Below the pieces are notes generated by a model. It was not told where the DNA came from. It searched no databases and saw only the letters and a list, made by a program, of their open reading frames with translations. DNA of 64,000 nucleotides from Magicicada septendecula (Eukaryota > Arthropoda > Insecta > Hemiptera > Cicadidae). Position numbers and translations under genes: made by a program. Numbering within the stretch: position 1 is the stretch's first letter; the number at the start of each line of letters is the position of its first letter. The stretch spans positions 278,646,658-278,710,657 of the forward strand of contig CM068373.1 in assembly GCA_034769895.1 (NCBI GenBank), read 5' to 3'. Positions 10,476 to 21,712 of this stretch are shown piece by piece.

Positions 10476-10740
10476 TCACTCTCTACCTCTCTATTTATCT
10501 ACGTACAAACACATTTATGTTACCAGAGAATGTGTCTATCAGCTATAATACGATAGCCTATACGATAATGTATTGATTGGGTCGTTCAATAATTAAAGAG
10601 ACAAAATGCTGTAGAGTTAAAACGGTTGATAACCGGAGTACGATAGTTTCAGAACTGTAAGTTGGCATCTCTGTGATGAGTTTAGGTCAGCTGTTTGATT
10701 ACAGTTTTTTTTTTTTTTAAACCTCAATCCTTATTTAACA

Positions 10741-11250
10741 ATGGCGTGTCGTCTTGAAGGTTCAGAATTAGTTGAACAACGTGCAGTGATCCGTTTCCTG
10801 CTTTCTGAAGGTGAAAACCAGGCTAAAATTTATTGTCGTATGACTAAAGAATATGGAAAGTGCTGTATGAATCCCGAAGATTTTTGTAAGTGGATAGATG
10901 GGCAGAACAGTTTTCAAAATGGTCAGAATTTAGTGACTGACGAGCGCCGTTCTGGACATCCAGTTAAGGTTTCAACCCCAGCGCTTGGAACTCGCATAGA
11001 CATCCTCATCTACCGACTGAACCAACTGATTATAGTTGACCTTGTAGCTGAAGAACTACAAGTAAGTGTTGGCACTGTTCATACCGTTATCAGGCAAAAC
11101 CTCATGTACCGTAAAGCAAGCGCAAGATGGGTTTCAAGAGAGTTGACCAACCAACCATCACAAGTGTGTATAGAGATGACAGAACGCTATAGGCAGAAAG
11201 TTGATCCTTTTTTGAATAGAATTCTAACATGTGATGAAACATGGATTCAT
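10741..11250 (+). pseudogene. mariner transposase, N-terminal part
   Basis: About 170 codons. Residues 1-60 correspond to the first helix-turn-helix of mariner transposases and residues ~85-120 to the second, with the linker DERRSGHPV between them. The frame ends in the first catalytic block CDETWIH, followed by TGGATTCAT, where the insertion begins. The last few codons of the open frame belong to the inserted element. The start at 10,741 is preceded by a T-rich 5' UTR, as in mariners. The rest of the gene resumes at 12,084. Confidence 0.85.
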
Positions 11251-11344
11251 CTCAATCTTCTGTTGTAGTGTATTCATTGTTCATAGCCTAAAGATACCAT
11301 ACGTATGATTTAAAGTTTTAAATTACTCACATTCTTAAATTCTA

Positions 11345-11376
11345 TAGATTTCGGTCATAGACCATCGTCAGAACAT
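11345..11376 (-). ncRNA. Hammerhead-like motif, left arm of K
   Basis: On the minus strand CUGACGA (complement of 11,365-11,371) is followed by an extra U, a GGUC/GACC helix with a UAU loop, and GAAA. A palindromic UCUAUAGA follows, which could be helix III. Helix I pairing is weak. Confidence 0.45.
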
Positions 11377-11669
11377 TTACACTATGCACTCGCGGTCACG
11401 ATATTGCGAAACAGTTAGTATTTACAGAAAAAAAAGAATTCGAAAACAGTGATTAATGATAGTGAAACGTACGTTTGTGTCCAACGTTTCTCGAGAACTG
11501 TTGCGGAGTGTTTATGTTTACATTCAGGTGTTTATATTATATCCGCTGATTATGTTGATTTTCATTTTGCCGCAGTATCTCAAATGTGATACGATTTTTG
11601 AAGCCCGTCATGATGATCAATAGATTTTCGTGGCCGTCTTCTTTCATGGCATTCGCCTTTTGTGACCAC

Positions 11670-11706
11670 GACCTGACCATGGTCTATGACCGAAGTCGTT
11701 AGAAAT
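11670..11706 (+). ncRNA. Degenerate hammerhead-like motif, right arm of K
   Basis: CTGACCA replaces CTGANGA. The GGTC/GACC helix with its TAT loop is preserved and is followed by GAAGTC. It is the inverted counterpart of the left-arm motif; the core change predicts loss of activity. Confidence 0.35.
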
Positions 11707-12083
11707 TAAGATTGTGAGTAATTTAAAACTTTATAAATCATATGTATGGTATCTTTAGGCTATGAACAATGAATACACTACAATAGAAGATTGATATTGT
11801 AGATACCATTAGTAAGCAATAAGTGTGTGAAGTCACAAGACAAATGGCGCCAATCGTACACTTAATCGTTTTTGAGGTCCTTAAAAGGACCGTTTGGCGA
11901 GGACGCTAACTCGTTTGCATACGCCGCCCGAGCCGCGCTGTGTTGTTCGGCGGCTGCGCCCCTGTTCCTGGCGTACTGCAGTCCTCTTCTTTCGGCAGCG
12001 GTATGTAGAGCCCGCTGCCGTCCCGTCGATGTCCATCGCTGGTTCTCCTTTGTTCTCCATATAAATACATCACATTCTCATTA

Positions 12084-12660
12084 ATGGATTCATCGTTTTG
12101 AACCGGAATCTAAAAGACAAAGCATGGAGTGGAAGCATACGAGTTTACCTGTCAGGAAAAGCTCAGAACCCAACCATCAGCGGGAAAATCGTGTTAACTA
12201 TCTTTTGGGACAATGAAAGCCCGTTTTTTGTGAATTTTAGAAGATTAGCGGAAAATAAACAGTGCATACTATTCTGACATGTTTATCGTTAAATTAAAAC
12301 CAACAGTGATGCGAAAATGGTCTGCATTCCTGCGCAAAGGAGTTACTCTCCTTCATGATAAGGAGGCGTGTTCTCATACCTGTCCTCACACACAGCTCAT
12401 TTAACACTTGAAACCATCAATAAATTGGCTTGCGAGTCTCTGCCTCACCCTCCCTACAGCCACACTTGTGGCTCCATTTGATTTCCACTTATTTGGTCAC
12501 CTCAAGGAGGCGTTACGTGGTACGAAGTTTTATAACAAAGACGAAATCATAGAAAATGTTGTAAAATAGCTTTGACATCAACATAAAGATTTCTTTGTAG
12601 CAGGCATAAGAAAGGTTATTTAGAGATGAAACAAATGCATTAATGTAAATGGACATTACT
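12084..12660 (+). pseudogene. mariner transposase, C-terminal part
   Basis: Homology resumes directly after the insertion with HRFEPESKRQSMEWKH, the segment following the first catalytic aspartate. After a frameshift comes IVLTIFWDNESP. A further shift gives GVTLLHDKEACSH (second aspartate, near 12,355), and later APFDFHLFGHLKEALRG (third aspartate, near 12,475-12,510). The spacing between the last two fits DD34D. Several frameshifts and in-frame stops are present. It is the continuation of the N-terminal half at 10,741. Confidence 0.8.
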
Positions 12661-12781
12661 GTATGTTGAAAAGTAATAAATTGTCATATAGATTAAATAT
12701 ACCGTAGAAAAATATGTAAAAATTGTATACTAAATAAGATACGGCCTTTGAAAAGTCGACCAAATTATTCTTATATGAATA

Positions 12782-13871
12782 TACCGTATTTTCTCGTGTA
12801 TAATGAGCACGTTTTCCCATAGATTTTCTTCCCCAAAATGTAGTTGTGCATTATACATGCATGATATAATTTACACGCTGAATTGTATATTTGCACACGT
12901 ATGGTCAGATTGTGCATGACAAGTTAGCAACGTTGCTTACAACTGGCAGGCTTGAGTCTAGTAATAGTAAATAGTACTGGTAAATTGGTTCGCAGTTTTC
13001 ACCCCTTTCCCATCAGTTATGTGTTCACATCGTAGACTTGTAACGGTACTCTTTTTAGCATTCTGTTACTGTACTTGTTTGTCGTCGTTCGTCTGTTGTT
13101 TTCTTACAGTATTTCATTATCGGTATTGCATGACTTATGAAGAAACAGATTGTATATTCATAATGAGTGTAGGAACATCTCAGGTCCTGAAATAGACAAT
13201 ACACAATAGACAGTACTACCAATCTTGGTGGGTGTGTACGGTTTCATCGCAGACACGGTCTTTCGGTTTAAAGAAGAACTACTCTGGCAGGGTACGAAAA
13301 TAAAATTCTCGAGTTTCATCGATTTATTGTACAAACAAGGATTACGTAAAATTTCGATTGGGGATTCCGACCAGTCGTTTATCTTTTACGATATGCCACA
13401 TTGATGAAAAGGTGCAAAATCTGTGCCAGTCAGATGAACAAAACATAACAAACAAGGGTACATCTGAAGAAATAGAAGAGGAGAGTAATATTACACTGAC
13501 TTCTTCAGAAACTGATAAACAGTGTTAATAAATGCAAATGTTATGTGCTGGTGAAAAACTAAAAACAACAAACTAACCAAAACCTATGACTTATGTTAGT
13601 TGTAAGTGGTTTCGAATTTTACAAACTGGATGGTGGTATTTACAAACGGCAACTACAATTTTTCCATAATTGTGTATGAAACAGTTTTTCTGCACACTAC
13701 AGTATTCAAATATTCAATATTTTTCTACGTTCTAATAAATTTATTCACCTTTCTTTCATCACAAATGCGCGTGCGCCTTATACATGAATCGCATGTTTTC
13801 TGTAATACATTACCATATAATAAGAGTGCGTGTTATACACGAGTACGCATTATACACTGGAAAATACGGTA
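12782..13871. mobile_element. pogo/Tigger-like DNA transposon remnant
   Basis: About 1.09 kb with TIRs TACCGTATTTTCTCGTGTAT at the left and, inverted, TACCGTATTTTCCAGTGTAT at the right, flanked by TA. This terminal sequence style and TA target are known for pogo/Tigger-group Tc1-mariner elements. The interior contains a short acidic, serine-rich frame (about 13,410-13,525) resembling the C-terminal tail of such transposases, but no catalytic core survives. Confidence 0.65.
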
Positions 13872-14178
13872 TTTATATAACGGTATACGGTATTTCTAAT
13901 TTGGATCATTTTTTGTTTTATGTACTTAGCTTTCAGAGGGCTAAATTTTCATAAATATATCTTGAATTGGTTCTGAAATAACTGTGAAGCAAATGTATAT
14001 TTCTTTGATAAGGGACAGGCCATTGACATTGACAGTTTCGATGTTCTGAATGTCTTCTCATTGTCTTACAAAAAAGTCGCAATCCATAAGCGAGACACAG
14101 GAGGCCCAAGTGCTAGTAACAAGGTTAACGTGGCCTTCTTCAGACTGCAGGAACATTACACAAAAAAGAGGAAGGTAG

Positions 14179-14179
<1 letters not shown>

Positions 14180-14249
<70 letters not shown>
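14180..14249. repeat. (GA)n microsatellite
   Basis: Uninterrupted AG run of about 65 bp; open frames here are repeat artefacts. Confidence 0.95.
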
Positions 14250-14250
<1 letters not shown>

Positions 14251-14419
14251 CAAACATTTTGAAGTAGTATAAAAAGTATACGACAGAAAACGCACGTGGA
14301 AACAGTGGATGATTATCCATAACTAGGTGCTAGGGTATGCTGGAGCACCGGACACCAGGGCTTCAGCTGTCAGAACCCATACCTAAATCACAAAAACGTT
14401 TTGAAGATAATAAATGTAA

Positions 14420-14776
14420 AAAAATGCCTCAATCCAAAATCATTAAAGTTAGCCGTTATGTTTTTTATGTTCGAATGGAGATGATAGATTCCATGATAGT
14501 ACAGTTTGTCCACTCAAAGTATTAAACTGGATTATTCATTGTAAAATGAGTGATGTATTTCCGAATATAAACAATGCTTACCGTCTGCTTTTGACGATTC
14601 CAATAGCTAACTGCGAATCTGAAAGATCATTTTCTGTGTTAAAACGCATAAAACATATATTGAGTTCAACTATGAGAGATGAGAGATCATCTTCGTTAGC
14701 AAGATTGAATACTTAAAGAGATATACTTGAATCGCTCGATTAGAAGAAATTGTATAAGACTTCGTTAAGGCAAATC
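14420..14776 (+). pseudogene. hAT transposase C-terminal fragment, plus-strand copy
   Basis: From about 14,545 the plus strand encodes AYRLLLTIPIANCESERSFS followed by LKRIK, which is the hAT dimerisation domain found in hAT transposases and their ZMYM1-like relatives. It ends at a stop near 14,715. The preceding 80 bases also match the inverted copy at 15,775-16,080, so the repeat extends upstream of the domain. The two inverted copies flank the PLE fragment. Confidence 0.75.
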
Positions 14777-14781
14777 AAGAA

Positions 14782-15450
14782 TTAAATACATCGATTAGTA
14801 TTATCATTACCGTCATGCGCGATTATATTTAGGGCTGTATCATATAGTGAGTGAGATTGAAACCTTAATTGTTCGTTTAATATACTGTTAATGTTGATAT
14901 TCTTGTCTTTAAATGATTTATAAATCTCAAACTCCTCGAGAGCGTCCATTAACCTACCCTTACCGCATACATGGATTGCTTTGAAATTAGTATTGAAATC
15001 TGTGTAATTATGGTTATGCATCATTAGATGGCACGCATAATTAGATTTGGTCTTGTCTAAATCATTCCTTGGTAGATGTTCTTTGTATCTTTTCAAGAAA
15101 GACCTGCCAGTTTGACCCAGATAGAAACAATCACAATCATCACATGACATCTTGTAAACACCTGTTTTCTCTTCTAGCGGGAATGGTTGTTTTATGCGTA
15201 ACAAATTAGAAATATTATTATTTGTTTTAAACGCGAGATTTATATTAAATTTAGAAAACACATTGGATATAATGTTAGGTAAAAGGCTACCGTACACTGT
15301 CGTTATATACTTTTTATTATTATTTTTATTTTTGTTAACTTTATTATCATCGATGGTATTATGGTGGGATCTAGTTTTATATAGGTGTCGCTTAAGAAGT
15401 CTATCTATCATCGAACTCTTGTACCCATTCGAACTCGATGATAGATAGTC
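14782..15450 (-). pseudogene. Penelope-like element, GIY-YIG endonuclease domain fragment
   Basis: A 209-codon minus-strand frame. Residues ~85-115 carry the GIY-YIG signature (GVYKMSCDDC, then YLGQTGRSFLKR and EHL). The extra CxxC between GIY and YIG is characteristic of PLE endonucleases. A later ALEEFEIYKS helix supplies the catalytic glutamate, and the frame ends in LNEQLRFQSHSLYDTA. Residues 1-80 match the linker between RT and endonuclease, but the RT domain itself is missing. Homology runs a little upstream to 15,450. The 3' UTR is lost because hAT sequence abuts the stop. Confidence 0.85.
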
Positions 15451-15759
15451 ACTGACGGATACAAGTTAATTAAATTATTGTGAAAAAGTAACTTGGATAC
15501 TATATAAAAACAAAATTCGCGAGTATCTTCATGCAGGGGCGGATTAGAAGCGCGTTGTGCCCTATGCTGCCATCAGACTGATTCTATCCGCCTATTCAAA
15601 ATTCAACCTTTTATCCATTATTTACGCTGATAAATAGCACACACAATTTCAAAAGTTAACAATATTTTATTAAACTCTCAAATTACATCAAATATTTAGC
15701 TAAGTAGTGATTACCATGAGCATAGTAGTATTTAAGCTTATAAAAACTAATCAATCCAC

Positions 15760-16350
15760 TGTTTTCTTGATTTTGGCTTAACGAAGTCTTGTATAATTTC
15801 TTTTATGTAGCTCGCTTTTAATACTCAATCCTGCTAACGGAGATAATCTCTCATCTCCCATAGTTAAACTCAACATACCTTTAATGCCTTTTAATACAGA
15901 AAATGATCTTTTAGATTCGCAGTTACCTATTGGGATCGTCAAAAACAGACGATAAGCAACGTATATATTAAAAACAACATCGACCATTTTACAATCAATA
16001 ATCTAGATTAACACTTTGAGCGGACAAACTGTAGTACCATGGAATCCGTCACCTTCATTCAAACGATTAGAGAAAAACGTCATTGTTGTAAGTTTACTTG
16101 TGGCACAAAGTGCTTCTATTCGACTAGACGATCGTTACTCAAATCGCTCGAGTAAACTTTTATAAGATGTTTTGCTTGATTTTCCGACTCGACATTCTCC
16201 ATGGTTAATAAATTCGTAAGAAAACCAAACAACTGCGTAATGTGATCATAAGCTTTGCTCCGCTTAGTCAGTTCAGCTATAAGTTTGTCTATTATTACGT
16301 AGAAGATTTCGACTCTAAACTTATCTGATCCCTACAAATCATCTGCTTAT
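15760..16350 (-). pseudogene. hAT transposase C-terminal region, minus-strand copy
   Basis: Read on the minus strand from about 16,345: FRVEIFYVIIDKLIAEL, then AYDHITQLFGFLTNL, a stop at about 16,125, and from 15,960 the dimerisation block AYRLFLTIPIGNCESKRSFS. The order matches hAT transposases of the ZMYM1-like group (DUF4371-hAT). Frameshifts and a stop break it. The distal part is an inverted duplicate of 14,470-14,775. Confidence 0.75.
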
Positions 16351-16494
16351 GTTCCCTTGTTTGATAGTTTTGAACATTGTTTTTCTTTTTCTATTATCAA
16401 AATATTCTTTGTTAATAAATGAACCTTGGATACGATTTTCGATTGAGGTCATTTGTTTTTTTTTTCATAGTTATTATCTTCAAAAAGTTATTTT

Positions 16495-17110
16495 GGTTTA
16501 GTGCTGGCTGGTGCCCACTCTGAAGGTGAGTCCCTGATGAGTTCTCTGAAACGCGTACTCCTAAACAAGCGTTTGAATGTAGGCCAGTGGGAACGAGACA
16601 TCATGGAAGACCCTGGAAAATATGGTCAAAGACTCTGTGAAGTCAGAACGGACTATAGTCCAAGCCATGTAGTGAAGAATCATCATCATCGTCGTCGTCG
16701 TTGTCATCACAACACGGCGTTGGCAAGGTGCTCCCTGTTCCGCCTTCAAACATCCTCCAGCCATCTCTTCCTGGGTCTACCAACACACTTGTGTCCTATA
16801 GGTTCGTATTTCCAGACTTGTTTGGCCAGTCTGAAATCTGACATTCTTCCTAAGTGTTCCTAAGTGGTACACTGTTGTGTGTAATCTTTTAATTTTTCAT
16901 TCAAGTTAAAATCTTGTAACTCTTCTTTTATGGCCTCATTCTTCATACAGTCGAGTTTAGAACACCTTTTAACTCCTCTTAAAAAAGACATTTCTGAGGC
17001 CTGTATTTTACTGTCTTATTTCTTGTTTGTTGCCCATTATTCACACCCATAGGACAGTATAGGAACTGCCATAATTTTGTAGAACTTTAATTTTATAAAT
17101 TGCCCGAACT
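16495..17110 (-). mobile_element. LINE 3' fragment (L5)
   Basis: Minus strand, broken: a TLLYGS-like remnant near 17,060, then LGRMSDFRLAKQVW and a VGRPRKRWLEDV block (16,740-16,860). This is the RT C-terminus seen in the other LINE ends here. A CATCATCATCGTCGTCGTCG tract at 16,680-16,700 (GAY triplets on the coding strand) lies at the 3' tail. Confidence 0.7.
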
Positions 17111-17204
17111 TTATTTTTAATTTTATATTTCTCCTGCCCGTTGGGTGCAAGTCGGGCTTGTGTTTTCTTTCCTATTAGGACCCACTGAATAGGCCTAAAT
17201 GCAC

Positions 17205-17320
17205 AGATTCAGTCCCATTCCGCCTTCCTTCGAAGCATAAACTCAGCTATACTCTCGGGCGTGAATTCCCCGAGATCCGCCTCCAGTGACGTCCTTTCTC
17301 TTGTGATTCTGCAGCACAAC
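17205..17320 (-). mobile_element. LINE C-terminal tail fragment (L6)
   Basis: The minus strand encodes about 35 codons, LEADLGEFTPESIAEFMLRR, a phrase that I recognise from the extreme C-terminus of insect non-LTR polymerases. It ends in an AAT/AAG microsatellite upstream. Confidence 0.5.
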
Positions 17321-17323
17321 CCT

Positions 17324-17329
17324 AATAAT

Positions 17330-17413
<84 letters not shown>

Positions 17414-17419
17414 AAGAAG

Positions 17420-17450
<31 letters not shown>
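17324..17450. repeat. (AAT)n(AAG)n microsatellite
   Basis: About 17 AAT units followed by about 23 AAG units. Both strands give long homopolymeric frames that are not genes. Confidence 0.95.
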
Positions 17451-17459
17451 GTGCGTGTG

Positions 17460-20190
17460 AGAGAGAGAATATAATGTTGGCGTTGTCAGTCGTAATCCTA
17501 CAAACTGTCACTGTTGTTATAACAAGCGACTTAATCTGTTGAAAGCATACATAACTCTTAGTGTGCTAGTCACGGTAGGCCTCTATAAATAGCTACACAT
17601 ACACACACACAAATCTCATAAATATGAATTGCCTGGGTGTTAAAATCCCTACAGCAAGATTTAACTTTGCCAAACGTGTGTTTCATCCATTCTAATACGA
17701 GAAAGGGGGGAAAGAAAAAGATAAGGGATAGAGGGACAATATGGATGTGTGTCTGCAACAGATATAAGGAAGAGTTCACAGTGTACAAGGCATATTAGAA
17801 AAGACCGAATTAAGGAGTACAGAAAACCGGAAAACAAAAAACGAGAAACAGTTTCGGTGTGAAATGTCTTCGTTGAAAGCAAAGAATCGATAAATGGAGG
17901 ATGACGATTCAACTGCGTTCTGTCAGGAACATTACCATGTAAATAAAATACGATTCACGGGGGTATGCAAAATTTTATTCCGTGAGGGGGGTTTAATATA
18001 AAACTTAGGTTATAAAGATTATGGTTGCCATCTCCCAAAAACCTTTCTCTAGACACACAAAGATAGAGCCTATGCCAGGGTATGATAAAGCTTGTGACGA
18101 TTTTAAAATAATGTTTAAATCGCACAAATAAAAAAATTGCTTTCAATATAAGTAAGAGTATTATCCACCCATTACCTATGCCTAGATTCATGCAACAACG
18201 TGCAAATTGTCCCGTACCAACACGTTAAGAACGGTGTTATTTAGCTAATAATAATAATTACTTTAATTAAATAAAATATGTACAAAATAAATAAAGAAAT
18301 TCCTAATTCGTAACCAAAAGGTAAAATAATGTATTACGACTTAATTAGTAAATAATTAATATAACTTAAAAGAACGAACTATTTTCTCAGTGCGTAAAAC
18401 CGCGCCAACTACTGACCCCTTGCCGCTAAACATTGCATGCTTTCGCCCGATAGACACCGAGATGTAAGGATGTAGCTGCTGTGTTGTGAACGTACACATA
18501 GGTGTATACCGTTAAACAATATTTAATGAAGTTTATAATGAGTTCGAATTGACCTATGTAGTATATTAATAATAATAAAAACAAAATTATAATGTAGTAC
18601 GTGAGGAAACACGTATAGAATAAAAAAGGAAACTTAGCCGACACATCTCTTAGCAAGCTGTAAATGGTGAGAAATGTTAATTACCAGATTTTAGTGCTGA
18701 TAAAATATGAACTGTAACCAAAAGTAAAATGTAAACTACCGACTCCGAAAGAAGATAACACAAACAGTAACCGGATGAACTTCTAGAACCAAAATCTAAT
18801 CGTCTAGGAAGACTACCAGAAACAATCAACCTCATTTAACATCAAGAGGAACCGTGGATCACCCCCTAGAAGAGGACTGAAGATGACCATCATGGACCCC
18901 ACAGCATACACATTGTTATATTCAAGTGATATCAAAACATAATATTTGTAACACAAATTCATTATAAACCAACAAGACCAGTAACAAAAGAACAGTAAAG
19001 AACTTTTGATAATTTAAAGTTTAATATATATATTTTTGTAATCACTGTAATGAAGTAGTAATGACATTACGATGTTTAGATTTAAATTAATTTTAAAATT
19101 TACAACCAAAATTATTCTTCTAATAATTTGGTTGAAGTTGTAATAAAAACATAACTAAGTTGAGTCCCGGATCCGAGGTAATTAAAACAATATCTAGCTG
19201 AATGATTTTGATATAGAAAGAATAAAGAGTAAAATATACAAAATATTTAATGCAGAAATTTTTAGAATCTGAGTTTTAAAAGTAAAGTAAAGTATGAGAG
19301 GTATATATGTTAATAAAGAGATGTTTTTGCTAACACCCAACGAGTGAATAAATTTATGCAATCCTTGCTTAATTCCTGAATAATAAAGTGTTATAATTTG
19401 TTAGTGATTAAGGTTTACTAACAACGGCAGCTAGTTCAATTAACAGATAACAAATTGAACTGGTTCCCGATATTTGTGATATCTTAACAAGGGAGACGTC
19501 ACAAAAGTGCGCCGCTCTGCTGCTGCTTTGTAAAAATAAAAATAATTGTGTATATTGTGATAATTCTTTAACTATAACTTTGACAAACATAAATTTATTC
19601 ACTCTGAAATCGGGAACAAATAAGTGAGTAAAGTTTTAATTAAGATATAATAATATTAGTATCGTGAGATTGCCGTAATAAACAAGTCATCGCTGGTAAA
19701 TATTCCATTCTAAACCTGTCGGTATGAACAAGCTGGTTCATGTTAAATACGTGTTGAGGAATGTAAACTCTCCCCTTTTGTATGCACGCATCTCATTCGA
19801 AACCTCCCCTCGCTAACCTAACAGACAATCCTCGACACGAAGTCTTTCCTGTTCTGAATTGTCCTACCTGTGTTACCACCCTATGCAAACAATACTACTC
19901 CCCAAAACAGCTGACCCTTTGTGCTATTGTTAAAGCAATGAACTTTTCGTATATGAAATTTCTCTCTACTATACAGTGGTATTAGCGTTTTGTTTTGACT
20001 AATTATATATGACAGTACAGAAAATTGAATTGTTGTGAGATAAGTTTATTTTGATTAATTAATATAAGATTCTATGTGTAATAAGATATATATGTATGTG
20101 TTTAAATGAAGTCGAGCTCTACAAGTGTTTAAGATGATATAAGATTTGTCGTACGTAATACTTCGTTTATTTAAACGACGTTATTAACAA
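17460..20190. other. 5' flank of the gypsy element; LTR not resolved
   Basis: AT-rich sequence without coding potential. The part nearest gag (about 20,030-20,190) is plausibly the gypsy 5' UTR. I compared it by eye with the region after integrase (25,020-25,790) and could not find the direct repeat expected of an LTR pair, nor a convincing primer-binding site. At least one LTR may be lost or strongly diverged. Confidence 0.4.
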
Positions 20191-20192
20191 AA

Positions 20193-21712
20193 ATGGCTCA
20201 ATTTAACCCGACTTGTTATTGAAAGACGAATTAAGCTATGAAGCATTATTGCGTGGTCTTCCATACTCAGATGTAACTGTCGCGGAATTTCGCAAGACGT
20301 TACGTGAAAATAAACCGGACAAACCCTCATTATTAAATCGTTTAAGTGTTTTAGATTTTGAAAGCGAAAAGGAATCATGCTATCATAAGTATACGGAACT
20401 AACTTCGATCGCACAAACCCTGCGTGATGAAAAATCCCCCGCAGTAATTTTACGCACCACCCAAAGAATCGAACATCTGACCCGCCGTATCACCAATTTG
20501 TTGAATTGGCCCGGTGATAAAGTTACCCCACCGGATGTACAAAAATTCGCGGAGGAAGCATTACAACAATTACCCGAGATAATGCGCGAATTACATCGAA
20601 GATCCGAATCATTTAGATTAGAAGAGATTGAAGAAGCAATGACAAAACTAAATATTTCCCCTACCCAATCTCCTACTCAAGAACAGCAAAGCGGTACTGT
20701 AAAGTTTCAGTTTCTGCAGGAATCCAATATAGATCCATTTAAAGAACGGCTAACTGATGGACAAGCCAATATCCAACCAGCAAACGTTACGTCACTCCCT
20801 AATGAACTAGAGAATATGTCTCGTACATACGATTTACCTTCTCACTTGCCGACGAATCAATCTCCTGAAAAACCGAGAATGACGACTCCATTTAATTTAA
20901 CTACAGAGCTTTATGGAAAGATAACCCACCCTGTAGAACATATTTTGTCGGACATACAAATCACTGATGGGCTGAATATTACAAAACTCCTAGATTTTCT
21001 TAAGCATCTTTTACAATTAAAGGATCTGCGACAACTAAGAGATGACCGGATTTTACAAGTAATTTTACCTAAATGTAGATCTCATTTAAAAGATCGTGTG
21101 TTAGAATCCCTGAGGCATAATCACCCAGTAGAAGAACTTCATACAACCCTAATAAGACATTTCATCCCCACCGGTATCTACGAAAAATTGAAGCGCAATC
21201 TAGTACTTCGTGTACAAGGAGCATACGAGAGATTAGCTCATTATATATCTGAAATAAGAGAATCTGCCTTATTGCTGCAAGTCAAATGGAGTGAACAACA
21301 GTTAGTAGACAATATCTTAGTCGGACTATCCCCCGAGGAGCGATCTCGCCTAGCACTCATGAAGCGACCAACCACCTTCACCGAACTAGAACTATGTTGT
21401 ATATATTCGTCCAACGTCTGGTATTCTGACCAGAACAGACGCGTTTCTATGTCCCAGACTCAACGCAGAGATTCATTCCAAACTCTACCAATTGGAACAG
21501 ATACCCGAACCTACCGCGATAAGCGATTCGTAAGTACATATAAAACCCAAAGCTACCCCCATATTTCATACTCTAGATCAAAACCCCGACAACCTACGAG
21601 CGAAGTAAATGAGGAAAGAAGATGTTATAACTGTGGAAAGGCCGGACACATTAGCAAGGTATGTAAACAAAAGCGCTACCAACAGAAAACCGACCAATCA
21701 AAAATCATGTGA
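20193..21712 (+). pseudogene. gag: gypsy Gag polyprotein
   Basis: The natural ATG is probably at 20,193, in an AAAATGG context. Its frame closes after nine codons, and the long frame (about 499 codons) opens from 20,213 in another phase, so one small indel separates start and body. Around residues 240-370 is the alpha-helical retrotransposon gag core, with the DDRILQVILPKCRSHLKDR and HPVEEL..L..HFIP segments. A CCHC zinc knuckle (CYNCGKAGHISKVC, spacing C-2-C-4-H-4-C) sits at residues 471-484 near the C-terminus, for RNA packaging. Gag would form the cytoplasmic particle. The stop at 21,710 overlaps the start of pol. Confidence 0.9.

Larger units (their letters stand above)
11251..12083. mobile_element. 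Foldback insertion K with hammerhead motifs, in mariner
   Basis: An 833-bp insertion bounded by ATGGATTCAT (11,241-11,250 and 12,084-12,093). It has inverted arms: about 11,251-11,410, and 11,670-11,800 in opposite orientation (GATACCATACGTATGATTTA versus its near-complement). The right side then continues uniquely to 12,083, so one arm is truncated and the other full-length. The full side includes a GC-rich part and a TATAAATA box at 12,059-12,066. Each arm holds a hammerhead-type core. This layout parallels family M. Confidence 0.75.
10573..12770 (+). mobile_element. mariner element, interrupted
   Basis: A mariner-type DD34D transposon. The transposase frame starts at 10,741. Degenerate TIRs are seen near 10,573 (TTGATTGGGTCGTTCAATAA) and, inverted, near 12,735-12,770 (GGTCGACTTTTCAAAGG on the other strand). 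The element is split by an 833-bp insertion at 11,251-12,083 flanked by a 10-bp duplication of its own sequence. The three catalytic aspartates are still recognisable, but frameshifts and stops in the distal half make it inactive. Confidence 0.85.

Noticed and set aside
10263..10556. Ser-Leu-rich frames
   Set aside because: Translation of the CT microsatellite.
11872..12084. 70-codon alanine/cysteine-rich frame in insertion K
   Set aside because: GC-rich non-coding part of the inserted element; no recognisable domain and it ends at the insertion border.
17209..17542. Poly-Asn/poly-Lys and poly-Phe/Leu frames
   Set aside because: Translation of AAT/AAG repeats; only the 17,209-17,320 tail has LINE similarity.
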